13,708 nucleotides of DNA from assembly GCA_910585355.1 (NCBI GenBank), contig CAJUDN010000065.1, positions 1 to 13,708 of the forward strand. The letters run 5' to 3'. Made by a program: the position numbers and the translations under genes. Below, piece by piece: positions 1-6,805 of the stretch. The notes under the pieces were generated by a model that had not been told where the DNA came from, did no database searches, and worked only from the letters and a program-made list of their open reading frames with translations. The first letter of the stretch is position 1. Each line of letters opens with the position of its first letter. The DNA comes from an uncultured Lachnospiraceae bacterium. Lineage in GTDB: Bacteria > Bacillota_A > Clostridia > Lachnospirales > Lachnospiraceae.

Positions 1-51
1 ACTGTCACGCATCAGACAGTCTACAACTTCACTTTCTGTCTGGATGGAGCA
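1..51. other. Left edge with small inverted repeats, no gene seen
   Basis: ACTGTC at 1-6 pairs with GACAGT at 15-20, and CAGACAG at 13-19 alternatively pairs with CTGTCTG at 36-42. No T-tract follows, so this is not a clear terminator. It may be the tail of something to the left of the window. Confidence 0.3.
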
Positions 52-217
52 CTAGAGTGTGTCTGAAAATTGCTTTCTGGTAGCTGCGCGTTCCACTTCG
101 TGGGAGGTTTGGCCCAAATGAACGCGGCGTAGTGGGCTACGTTAAGTGAATTTGGGCCAAATATACCGCAAAGTGGGGCGTGCAGATGACGGGAATGAAT
201 TTTCAGACACACTCTAG
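52..217. mobile_element. MITE-like fold-back repeat element
   Basis: The 166-bp unit is bounded by perfect 20-bp terminal inverted repeats (52-71 and 198-217; each outer end reads CTAGAGTGTGTCTG). The inside is also an imperfect palindrome: TTTGGCCCAAAT at 108-119 pairs with 150-161, and CGTAG at 128-132 pairs with CTACG at 137-141 around a TGGG tip. It therefore folds into one long hairpin on either strand. There is no transposase. A TA dinucleotide at each outer edge could be a target duplication of the Tc1/IS630 type, but CTAG may simply belong to the inverted repeat. The same left end recurs at 6344, with a shorter version at 4037. It is best described as a non-autonomous dispersed repeat; the parent transposon family is unknown to me. 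Confidence 0.75.
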
Positions 218-240
218 GTTCTTGAAAGAAGCACAAGAAC
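218..240 (+). other. Hairpin abutting the repeat element, upstream of the reductase
   Basis: GTTCTTG (218-224) and CAAGAAC (234-240) form a perfect 7-bp stem with a 9-nt loop. It starts at the first base after the repeat element and ends 43 nt before the reductase start. It could be part of the reductase mRNA leader. No T-tract follows, so it is not a terminator. Confidence 0.4.
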
Positions 241-266
241 AAGTAACAATGTCATCAACGGATGAA

Positions 267-274
267 AAAGGAGG
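267..274 (+). promoter_or_regulatory. Ribosome binding site deciding a GTG start
   Basis: AAAGGAGG lies 8 nt before the GTG at 283. This fixes that non-ATG codon as the start of the reductase, because the encoded N-terminus (MIYRNFGKTGLRVS) is the canonical start of the aldo/keto reductase fold. Confidence 0.85.
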
Positions 275-282
275 AAACATAA

Positions 283-1437
283 GTGATTTACAGGAATTTT
301 GGAAAAACAGGCTTAAGAGTAAGCGCTATTGGTATGGGGTGCGAGTATGTTTGGACAGCAGACGAGAAACAGATTTTTGATCTGGTGCATGCCGCTGTAG
401 ATGCGGGCGTCAATTATTTTGATCTGTTTGTAGGGACTCCCACAACGAGGGAATATTACGGAAAGGCGTTAAAGGGAATCCGGGACAAGATATACCTGGC
501 GGGGCACCTGGGATGTGCCGATAAAGATGGACAGTATGTAAAAACGAGGGATGAGGCGCTCTGCAAAGATTTTCTGAAGCAGTTTTATGAAAAGCTGAAT
601 ACGGACTATATAGACGTTTTGTTTTTGCATAACTGTGATGACGAGGATGATTTGAATGAAATACTAAACGGCTGGATGTATGCTTTTGCTAAAGAATTAA
701 AAGATACCGGGCGTGTGGGATTTATCGGTATCAGCAGCCATAATACTAAGATCTCTCTGAATGCGGTAAAGAGCGGAAAGATTGATGTGCTGATGTTTCC
801 TGTCAATCCATTGTTTAATCTGCTTCCACAGGATACGGCGGATGCAAGAATGAAGGGCAGGGAGGTAAAAATCATGACGGAGGAGGAGAAGGCTGCATAT
901 CCGACAAAGCAGGAGCTTTATGAGCTCTGTGAAAAGCAGGGCGTGCCGATTGTGGCCATGAAACCATTTGCAGCAGGCAATATTCTCAAAAACCATGAAG
1001 AAGGGAGATTGAAAGGTTTGCTGAGTCTTACGCCTGTTCAGTGTATCAGCTATGTTCTTTCGTTCCCGCAGGTGGCTTGTCCTGTCCCGGGATTTGCAAA
1101 TGTGGACGAGTTGAAACAGTCATTGGCATATTTGGCAGCAAGCGAAGAGGAAAAGGATTTCAGCGAAATTCAGGAAAGTTTGGTAGGGCAGTTCGCAAAC
1201 CAGTGCATGTACTGTAATCATTGCCAGCCATGCCAGAAAAAGATTGATATCGCTGAAGTGACGAAGCTGGCTGATATGGCGGAAAAGGAAATAACAGACG
1301 GGCTTAAGGAACGGTATGCGGCTCTGTCGGCGACAGGAGAGGACTGTATTCATTGCGGTTCCTGCACGAAAAGATGTCCCTTTGGTATTGATGCCTCGGA
1401 GAATATGAGGAGGGCGCAGAGGATTTTCGGCTTTTGA
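283..1437 (+). CDS. Aldo/keto reductase-like protein with two C-terminal 4Fe-4S motifs
   Basis: This 384-residue cytoplasmic protein opens with the AKR barrel signature (residues 3-20, RNFGKTGLRVSAIGMG). Residues 40-63 (DAGVNYFDLF... to GKAL) cover the usual active-site segment. Asp47 and His116 (LFLHN) occupy the expected catalytic Asp and His positions. The catalytic Tyr is not visible (FVGTPTTREYYG replaces the usual VYG), and the catalytic Lys position reads His75 (LAGHLG). The C-terminus adds Cys308/311/314/317 and Cys355/358/361/365 (CIHCGSCTKRCP), which suggest two 4Fe-4S clusters. From memory, relatives with this layout and the same His substitution are common in Clostridia, so this is a subfamily trait rather than decay. 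The likely role is an iron-sulfur-linked oxidoreductase of unknown substrate. The gene stands alone between a repeat element and a terminator. Confidence 0.88.
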   Translation: MIYRNFGKTGLRVSAIGMGCEYVWTADEKQIFDLVHAAVDAGVNYFDLFVGTPTTREYYGKALKGIRDKIYLAGHLGCADKDGQYVKTRDEALCKDFLKQFYEKLNTDYIDVLFLHNCDDEDDLNEILNGWMYAFAKELKDTGRVGFIGISSHNTKISLNAVKSGKIDVLMFPVNPLFNLLPQDTADARMKGREVKIMTEEEKAAYPTKQELYELCEKQGVPIVAMKPFAAGNILKNHEEGRLKGLLSLTPVQCISYVLSFPQVACPVPGFANVDELKQSLAYLAASEEEKDFSEIQESLVGQFANQCMYCNHCQPCQKKIDIAEVTKLADMAEKEITDGLKERYAALSATGEDCIHCGSCTKRCPFGIDASENMRRAQRIFGF

Positions 1438-1484
1438 CCTGGTGATGACAAATCACTGGCTGTACAAAGAAAGAAATATGAAAA

Positions 1485-1520
1485 CGGCAAGGCAGCAGAA
1501 GCGGTCTTGCCGAAATTTTT
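1485..1520 (+). terminator. Rho-independent terminator after the reductase gene
   Basis: CGGCAAG (1485-1491) pairs with CTTGCCG (1506-1512) across a 14-nt loop, followed by AAATTTTT and then another T-rich stretch. It lies about 50 nt past the reductase stop. It separates the reductase from the carboxypeptidase gene that follows on the same strand. Confidence 0.7.
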
Positions 1521-1649
1521 GCTTTTTATCCATTGGGCGTCCTCTGGCGTTGAGGGGAATCGTTTCAAGATTTTCGCATAAGGGAATATGTCCCGCCCAT
1601 ATTTTATAAGGAAGAATATCATAAAGCACAGAGAGGATACGGTGGAAAC

Positions 1650-2897
1650 GTGAGAAAATTGAGAAAACAGATGCTTTCGGTCCTGCTTTCCGGCGCCATG
1701 ACCTTGGGGACGTTTGTGTCCCCGGTCATGGCGGAGCCGGGGGACGCCCAGACAGGTTCCCAGGCAGCTCCCCCGACAGGTCCCCAGATCGGGGCCCCTT
1801 CGGCGCTTTTAATGGAAGCCAGTACAGGGACCGTGATTTTTGAAAAAAATGCGGATGAGCCCAGGAACCCGGCCAGCGTTACGAAAATCATGACCCTGAT
1901 TCTGATTTTCGATGCCATTCAGTCGGGGAAAATCAAGCTGAGCGATGAGGTGGTCACAAGCGCCCATGCAAAGTCCATGGGAGGCTCCCAGGTATTTCTG
2001 GAGGAGGGGGAGGTGCAGACGGTGGAAACCCTGATAAAATGTATCGTGATTGCCTCCGGAAACGACGCTTCAGTGGCTATGGCTGAGTACATAGGCGGTG
2101 ATGAGGGAACCTTCGTGCAGATGATGAACGAGAGGGCGGCGGGACTGGGAATGGAACACACCCGGTTCATTGACTGCTGCGGACTTACGGATTCTCCGGA
2201 GCATGTGACCACCGCCAGGGACATTGCCGTTATGTCCAGGGAATTAATTACCAAATACCCTCAGATCACCGGGTATTCCACCATCTGGATGGAAAATATT
2301 ACGCATGTCACTAAGCAGGGGACCAAGGAGTTTGGGCTGTCCAATACCAATAAACTCCTTAAAATGGCCACCAACTTTGAGGTAACAGGGTTAAAGACCG
2401 GTTCCACAAGCATTGCCAAATACTGTCTGTCGGCCACGGCGAAGAAAGATGGAGTGGAACTGATTGCGGCCATCATGGCGGCTCCGGATTATAAAACAAG
2501 ATTTAACGACGCGGTGGCGCTGCTGAATTATGGGTATGGAAACTGCAGGCTTTATAAGGACGAAGCCATGCCGGAGATCCCCCCGGTTCCCATTGTAAGC
2601 GGCATTAAAGATACGGTGACAGCCGGATATCGCGACAGCTTTTCCTATCTGGGGCTTCATGGGGAAGATTTTTCAGCCATTGAAAAAGAGCTGATGCTGG
2701 AAGAAAACGTAGAAGCCCCGGTGCGGGCGGGAGACGTGCTGGGGTATCTGGTTTACAGGCTGGACGGTCAGGAGCTGGGCAGAGCGACGGTGATCTCCAA
2801 AGAGGATGTGGAGAAAGCCGGATATCTGGACTATTTCAAAAAGGCATGGGGGCATTTTCTGACCTTATCTCAGCCTGCCGATGTTCCGGTCCTTTAA
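1650..2897 (+). CDS. dacF: D-alanyl-D-alanine carboxypeptidase (penicillin-binding protein 5 type)
   Basis: This secreted serine DD-carboxypeptidase trims the terminal D-Ala from peptidoglycan stem peptides. All three active-site motifs are present: Ser76-Val-Thr-Lys79, Ser136-Gly-Asn138 and Lys249-Thr-Gly251. Residues 1-28 form a signal peptide (basic start, hydrophobic core, cleavage after VMA), followed by a Pro/Gly/Gln-rich linker to about residue 48. The segment from about 290 to the end resembles the PBP5 C-terminal beta domain. No strong C-terminal membrane anchor is obvious. At 415 residues it fits the family. The start is GTG at 1650, with weak GGTGG/GAGAGG upstream. The next ATG (1671) would cut the basic signal-peptide region. 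It is preceded by the reductase terminator, so it is probably transcribed alone. Its last 33 bp overlap the end of the opposing DHHW gene. The symbol follows Bacillus usage; dacA/dacB-like naming is equally possible. Confidence 0.93.
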   Translation: MRKLRKQMLSVLLSGAMTLGTFVSPVMAEPGDAQTGSQAAPPTGPQIGAPSALLMEASTGTVIFEKNADEPRNPASVTKIMTLILIFDAIQSGKIKLSDEVVTSAHAKSMGGSQVFLEEGEVQTVETLIKCIVIASGNDASVAMAEYIGGDEGTFVQMMNERAAGLGMEHTRFIDCCGLTDSPEHVTTARDIAVMSRELITKYPQITGYSTIWMENITHVTKQGTKEFGLSNTNKLLKMATNFEVTGLKTGSTSIAKYCLSATAKKDGVELIAAIMAAPDYKTRFNDAVALLNYGYGNCRLYKDEAMPEIPPVPIVSGIKDTVTAGYRDSFSYLGLHGEDFSAIEKELMLEENVEAPVRAGDVLGYLVYRLDGQELGRATVISKEDVEKAGYLDYFKKAWGHFLTLSQPADVPVL

Positions 2898-4016
2898 AAA
2901 GCCCGGAATCTGGTACAAAATCAAGACGTCGGTGACATTCTGGTCACGGATCAGTTCCCCGGCCTTTCCATTGAAATACCGGAGATCAATCATAATGGTC
3001 TCCGGAAAATGGAGGGCCGCAAAGGGGACGAAGCTGTGGGCATAGGAGTCCTTAATAACAAGAAGCTTCCTGGTTCCCTCCGCCTGTGGGTTTACAATCC
3101 TTGTGAGCCCATGGTTTCCATCCAGAAATACCCGGTATTTGTCCCGGGTATTTAAAGCGTCCATGGCATACAGGCTGTGGACCGGTTCAGCGCCACCGTC
3201 GTAAAAAACGCTCCATTCCGGTTCGTTTTTCGGCTTATAGAGCTCGATGGAATCAGGCTTTGCGGGGATGTTGAGCCGGGAAAGAATCGTGCCGGAAAAA
3301 TCCTCGGTAACGGTCTTTATGGCAAAGTCTGAACGGGAAAAGGGCGTAAACCCGGCGGATTCTGCCCATGCCCGGTAGGCGGTGAAGGCCCCGTGGGACG
3401 TCCAGTGATGATCTGTCATATAATAGAGGGGAAGCGGCTCCTTTTCTTCTGAAAGGGCCTTTTTTGCAGGTACCAGTATGGGAGAAAGCCCTGCCTGTTC
3501 CAGCGCGTCCGTTACAGAGGACTGAGAAAAGGGGGTGGCATGGGCCGGAAGCTTTTCCGTGAGAATCTCGGACGAGGACGGCGCCAGAAGAACCCTCACA
3601 TGGGACTCTCCCAGAAACCCGGCCTGCTGGAGGGAAAAGTCTGCCAGAGTATCCAGATTTTTCTTACAGTTTTCCGGGTCCAGATCCTCCGGGTACAAAG
3701 CCTCGATGAGATAGCCGTCCTTTCCAAGGAACACGCCGTTTATTTCTTTTTTTAACAGAAGTTTTTCGGCCGCCGCCTGAAAGCCGATCCAGCTATCGCG
3801 AAAGGGAAAGTGATCGCTCAGGTATGTCTCATAGTCCGTTCCAAAAGCGCCGCTTTTAACGGTTTCCCAGGTAAGCTTTGGGAACCGGGCTAGGTAGCGG
3901 TTTTCCGTTTCTGAAAATGCCTTGCGGGGCATCAGGACGGAGATGGCGGTGAGAAGGCCGAGAAAAGCCAAAAAGGAGCCGGTCATGACGGCTTCGAAGG
4001 AAATCTTTTTTTTCAT
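2865..4016 (-). CDS. DHHW family / AlgX-AlgJ-like protein, partner of the MBOAT acyltransferase
   Basis: From an ATG at 4016 the product has 383 residues. Residues 10-30 form an N-terminal membrane anchor, so the rest is predicted outside the cell. The eponymous Asp-His-His-Trp is at 202-205 (MTDHHWTSHG). A GDS/SGNH-like block, IKDSYAHSF, sits at 321-329 with Ser324 as the likely nucleophile. Alginate AlgX/AlgJ proteins pass acetyl groups from an MBOAT partner to a polysaccharide, and the gene directly upstream encodes that MBOAT. The role here is inferred from this pairing; the acceptor polymer is unknown. AAAGGA lies 7 nt before the chosen start. The frame stays open 48 bp further upstream, but those residues are read from a repeat sequence (4036-4065), so I reject that extension. 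The 3' end overlaps dacF by 33 bp and no terminator follows. Confidence 0.87.
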   Translation of the reverse strand: MKKKISFEAVMTGSFLAFLGLLTAISVLMPRKAFSETENRYLARFPKLTWETVKSGAFGTDYETYLSDHFPFRDSWIGFQAAAEKLLLKKEINGVFLGKDGYLIEALYPEDLDPENCKKNLDTLADFSLQQAGFLGESHVRVLLAPSSSEILTEKLPAHATPFSQSSVTDALEQAGLSPILVPAKKALSEEKEPLPLYYMTDHHWTSHGAFTAYRAWAESAGFTPFSRSDFAIKTVTEDFSGTILSRLNIPAKPDSIELYKPKNEPEWSVFYDGGAEPVHSLYAMDALNTRDKYRVFLDGNHGLTRIVNPQAEGTRKLLVIKDSYAHSFVPFAALHFPETIMIDLRYFNGKAGELIRDQNVTDVLILYQIPGFLKDRNIGRLR

Positions 4017-4035
4017 AATCAGTTCCTTTCCGAAA

Positions 4036-4065
4036 CGTGTTTGAAAATTGCTTTCTTCAATCACG
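4036..4065 (-). repeat. Intercistronic hairpin made from the dispersed repeat end
   Basis: CGTGTTTGAA (4036-4045) and TTCAATCACG (4056-4065) form a 10-bp stem with one mismatch and a 10-nt loop. The left arm plus loop (4037-4056) matches the element end at 59-78 at 19 of 20 bases. It sits 2 nt past the MBOAT stop and 19 nt before the DHHW start. It looks like a miniature relative of the 52-217 element and would form a stem-loop in the operon mRNA. Confidence 0.65.
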
Positions 4066-4067
4066 AT

Positions 4068-5462
4068 TTAAAACCGGAAATATAAAAACGGGTTGTATGT
4101 GGCATCCACCAGACTGGCTGTGGACAAAAACAGGACCAGACTTAAAAACAGAAGCTCAAAAGCGGTATGCTTTCCTTTTTCTGCAAGTTTCGCCGGAAGG
4201 GGAGTGGCCCCCAGGGCGCAGAAGAGGAGAAGAATGGCGTTCCCGGAAAGAAGGAACAGGGTCCGCGGACTGCAAAAAGAGAGTCCGTCGGCTCCCGCCA
4301 TCTGGAGAAGATACCGGAGCCCTTCGCCCATGTCCTCAAACGCAAACAATACCCACCCAAGGAGGACCAGAAGGGACGTATAGAAATGCCGGAGCCAGGA
4401 TGGGAATTTTTCTAAGTATTTCATGAATACAAATTTTTCCAGCAAAAGCAGCAGGCCGAAGTATACCCCCCACAGCAGGAAGTTTAAGCTGGCTCCATGC
4501 CAGATTCCTGTCAGAAGCCAGACGATAAGGATATTGCGTATCTTTCGAAGGCCTCCTTTTCGATTTCCGCCCAGAGGAATGTATACATACTCTTTAAACC
4601 AGGTCCCCAGGGAGATATGCCACCGCCTCCAGAACTCCGTAACGCTTTTGGAAATATACGGATAGTTGAAGTTTTCAGGAAAACAAAATCCCAGCATATG
4701 GCCCATGCCCACAGCCATATCGGAATAGCCGGAAAAATCAAAGTAGATCTGGAAAGCAAATGCCAGAATTCCCAGCCATACCATGAGGATACTGCGCTCC
4801 CCGGGAAGTACGGAATGAATCTCCGTCCACAGGGCCCCTGCCTGATTGGCCAGAAGAACTTTTTTTCCCAGACCCAGTACAAAACGGCGGATGCCCATGG
4901 AAAATTGGGGCAGGCTTTCTGTCCGGAAGAGAAGCTGTTCGGAAATATCCCGGTAGCGGACAATGGGGCCGGCGATCAGCTGGGGGAACATGGACACATA
5001 GGCGCCGAAGTTTATGATGTTATTCTGTACCGGGGCCTGTCCGCGGTATATATCAATGGTGTAGGACATGGTCTGAAAGGTGTAAAACGAGATCCCGATG
5101 GGAAGAGCCAGACCGGGGAGAGGGATTGTGCTGCCGGTGAGGCAATTTAGAGAACGAATAAAAAAGTCCATGTATTTAAAGACGGCCAGAAGAGCCAGAT
5201 TTATGCAGACAGAGGAGGCCACCGCACATCCGGCCGCTTTCCGGTTTCCGCACTCTAAAAAGCTTCCCACAAGTTTTCCATGGAAAAAGTCCACCAATGT
5301 AGAAAAAAGGAGGAGCGAGATATACAAAGGCTCCCCCCATCCATAGAAAATCAGGCTTCCAAAGAAGAGAACTGCGTTTCGAAACCGTCTGGGCGTAAAA
5401 AAATACAGCGCCAGGAACAGGGGCAGAAAGCGGAAGAGGAATAAAAGGCTGGAAAAAACCAT
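4068..5462 (-). CDS. MBOAT family membrane-bound O-acyltransferase (AlgI/DltB/PatA type)
   Basis: This is a 464-residue polytopic membrane protein, a normal length for the family, with hydrophobic segments throughout. It has the MBOAT hallmarks: PIGISFYTFQTMSY at 121-134, FQIYFDFSGYSDMA at 237-250, EFWRRWHISLGTWFKEYVYIPLGGN at 276-300 (given in two parts: conserved His282, then YIPLGGN), and TGIWHGASLNFLLWG at 318-332 with the presumed catalytic His322. Such proteins transfer an acyl group from a cytoplasmic donor across the membrane. With the DHHW protein downstream and the DUF4358 lipoprotein upstream it probably acylates an exported polysaccharide or teichoic acid. Its ATG (5462) is only 3 nt past the upstream stop, with no strong ribosome binding site, so translational coupling is likely. 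It is not dltB by context, since no dltA/dltC is present. Confidence 0.94.
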   Translation of the reverse strand: MVFSSLLFLFRFLPLFLALYFFTPRRFRNAVLFFGSLIFYGWGEPLYISLLLFSTLVDFFHGKLVGSFLECGNRKAAGCAVASSVCINLALLAVFKYMDFFIRSLNCLTGSTIPLPGLALPIGISFYTFQTMSYTIDIYRGQAPVQNNIINFGAYVSMFPQLIAGPIVRYRDISEQLLFRTESLPQFSMGIRRFVLGLGKKVLLANQAGALWTEIHSVLPGERSILMVWLGILAFAFQIYFDFSGYSDMAVGMGHMLGFCFPENFNYPYISKSVTEFWRRWHISLGTWFKEYVYIPLGGNRKGGLRKIRNILIVWLLTGIWHGASLNFLLWGVYFGLLLLLEKFVFMKYLEKFPSWLRHFYTSLLVLLGWVLFAFEDMGEGLRYLLQMAGADGLSFCSPRTLFLLSGNAILLLFCALGATPLPAKLAEKGKHTAFELLFLSLVLFLSTASLVDATYNPFLYFRF

Positions 5463-5465
5463 GGC

Positions 5466-6038
5466 CTATGAGAAGAAGCCATTGATCACGTCAACGGCAA
5501 TCTGGTTATTTTCCTCGGCGGATTTTAAGGCGGCCTCATCGCCCTTCTCCATGGCGTCATCGTCGGGGCCGCCCAACATTACAAAGAACACATAGTCGCC
5601 GTGGCGGATTACCTGGGAGGCCTGAATTTTTGAAACGTTCATGGGATACTGCATGGTATCGTTCAACAGATATTCTCTGTAATCCGTCAGAGCCTTTTCC
5701 ACATCGGCGCCCTTTCCCTCTTTTGCCTTTACACCGATGAAGGTCTCCACAAAGGTACTGACCATGGGCATTTCCGCCACATAGGACTCGCAGAGCTCCG
5801 GGGAAACTCCCATCACATCGTTTAAAATCTGACTGTCAATTTGACTGTCAGGCATATACCCGTCGTTGTAGGCTTCTTTAACCGCACTTAAAATATCGTC
5901 CAGGGATACGTCCGCCGCGGCCACGGTCTCCTGGGCTGTGGTCTCCTTTGCGGCAGGGGAACCGGAGCAGCCTGTCAGAAACGATGCAGTCAGGGCAGCA
6001 GAGAGCATGAGAGATGTGAAATATTTATTTTTTTTCAT
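5466..6038 (-). CDS. DUF4358-type lipoprotein, first gene of the acylation operon
   Basis: This 190-residue exported lipoprotein has a signal sequence at 1-23 with lipobox Leu21-Thr-Gly-Cys24, then an Ala/Thr/Glu-rich linker. The compact domain (about 43-190) includes YVFFVMLGG at about 150 and a helical C-terminus. I assign it to the DUF4358 group because of this pattern and because DUF4358 lipoproteins repeatedly sit next to MBOAT and DHHW genes in Clostridia. Biochemical function is unknown; a role as an extracytoplasmic accessory in acyl transfer is inference. CCTCCTT at 6049-6055 (AAGGAGG on the coding strand) lies 10 nt before the ATG. The MBOAT start follows 3 nt after its stop. Confidence 0.82.
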   Translation of the reverse strand: MKKNKYFTSLMLSAALTASFLTGCSGSPAAKETTAQETVAAADVSLDDILSAVKEAYNDGYMPDSQIDSQILNDVMGVSPELCESYVAEMPMVSTFVETFIGVKAKEGKGADVEKALTDYREYLLNDTMQYPMNVSKIQASQVIRHGDYVFFVMLGGPDDDAMEKGDEAALKSAEENNQIAVDVINGFFS

Positions 6039-6086
6039 GATTGTAAATCCTCCTTAAAATCCTTATGGGATATGATGATATATGGA

Positions 6087-6105
6087 GCATAAGAGATCCT
6101 TATGC
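6087..6105 (-). promoter_or_regulatory. Leader hairpin upstream of the DUF4358 gene
   Basis: GCATAAG (6087-6093) and CTTATGC (6099-6105) form a perfect 7-bp stem with a 5-nt loop. It lies between the predicted transcription start (about 6142) and the lipoprotein start, so it would be in the 5' untranslated region. There is no T-run, so it is not an attenuator by itself. Confidence 0.45.
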
Positions 6106-6119
6106 GTTTTATGATACCA

Positions 6120-6141
6120 GGGTCAAAGGGCCTTTTGACCC
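6120..6141 (-). promoter_or_regulatory. Strong dyad at the predicted transcription start of the acylation operon
   Basis: GGGTCAAA (6120-6127) and TTTGACCC (6134-6141) are perfect inverted repeats with a 6-nt centre, flanked by ATGAT/ATCAT. The dyad begins about 8 nt downstream of the predicted -10 box, so it could be a repressor operator or a 5'-end stem-loop protecting the mRNA. No matching regulator is identified. Confidence 0.55.
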
Positions 6142-6148
6142 CAACATC

Positions 6149-6177
6149 ATTATAAGCGAAGGGGAGGGAAAAAACAA
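6149..6177 (-). promoter_or_regulatory. Sigma-A type promoter for the DUF4358-MBOAT-DHHW operon
   Basis: Read on the minus strand: -35 TTGTTT (6177-6172), a 17-nt spacer, and -10 TATAAT (6154-6149). The -10 is a perfect consensus. Transcription would start near 6142, giving a leader of about 104 nt. Confidence 0.7.
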
Positions 6178-6288
6178 TTTACAAATATTTGAAGTTCTCC
6201 GAACCATTACCGTTACCTTTTTGTAATTTTAAAAGCCGATTCTTTCTTTTTTCTGAAGCTTTTCTGTTAAAATGAGATAGGCGCCTTT

Positions 6289-6343
6289 CCATGGTTTAGG
6301 GATGTTCCTGCAGACTGGAGAACCATGGGTCATGTGTTTTTTT
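6289..6343 (+). terminator. Hairpin followed by a T-tract, no matching gene
   Basis: CCATGGTT (6289-6296) and AACCATGG (6321-6328) form an 8-bp stem around a 24-nt loop. A run of seven T residues follows at 6337-6343, 8 nt past the stem. No plus-strand gene lies upstream, so this could end a small RNA or be a relic. The second repeat copy starts at the base after the T-run. Confidence 0.35.
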
Positions 6344-6410
6344 CTAGAGTGTGTCTGAAAATTGCTTTCCGTCAGATATGCGTTACAGTTTGTGGGGAAT
6401 TGGTCCCCTA
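6344..6410 (+). repeat. Second copy of the dispersed repeat end
   Basis: The first 26 bases (6344-6369) are identical to 52-77, and weaker similarity continues for about 35 bases (shared TGCGTT, then GTGGG). GGGGA/TCCCC at about 6395-6409 keeps an internal hairpin. No inverted right end is found nearby, so this is a truncated or divergent copy. Confidence 0.65.
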
Positions 6411-6805
6411 TTCGGCGGTGCCTGCGTTTATCTTTGCAGGCATGCAGAGGGCATAGACAGCGGGTATTTCATTCACCGGAATTGTTTATCTCCATATTAC
6501 GATTTATAAAATAAATTATAATATATTTCAATCACGCTCGCAATGCGTATGTACAGGCCTGCTTTTAATAGGTGCACAATTACGAAAAGAGAGTATAAAT
6601 TTTACTTGAGTATACTGTTTTTAAACACTCCTTTGCGTTGAGCAGCTCTCATATTTATATATAAATAATGTACACGATTTAGTGATTCAAATGGCAGCCG
6701 TCACCCTAAAAAAGGGACAAAATTATCACAAATACAATATATGAACTCTTTATCCCAACACTTCCCACTGACACGTAGAACTCCCTTATTCCACGGCACA
6801 CAAAA
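6411..6805. other. AT-rich intergenic stretch without a recognisable gene
   Basis: No credible coding frame is seen on either strand. Contents noted: a GCCTGC/GCAGGC hairpin near 6420-6442 that may belong to the repeat family, a perfect 14-bp AT palindrome at 6653-6666 (ATTTATATATAAAT), and a promoter-like TTGTTT-17-TATAAA near 6485-6513 on the plus strand that leads to no gene and may be chance in AT-rich DNA. Confidence 0.5.

Noticed and set aside
21..242. Minus-strand 73-codon ORF across the repeat element
   Set aside because: It is encoded almost entirely by the fold-back repeat, with no ribosome binding site. Similar spurious translations of this repeat are expected wherever it occurs.
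4017..4064. Upstream in-frame ATG extending the DHHW protein by 16 residues
   Set aside because: The extension is encoded by the repeat hairpin. The internal ATG at 4016 has a proper ribosome binding site and begins a normal signal anchor.
4497..5150. Plus-strand 217-codon ORF inside the MBOAT gene
   Set aside because: It is an antisense shadow of a well-supported membrane protein, with no family features.
5466..6038. dlt operon (D-alanylation of teichoic acid)
   Set aside because: The MBOAT resembles DltB, but there is no DltA or DltC, and the partner carries DHHW rather than DltD features.
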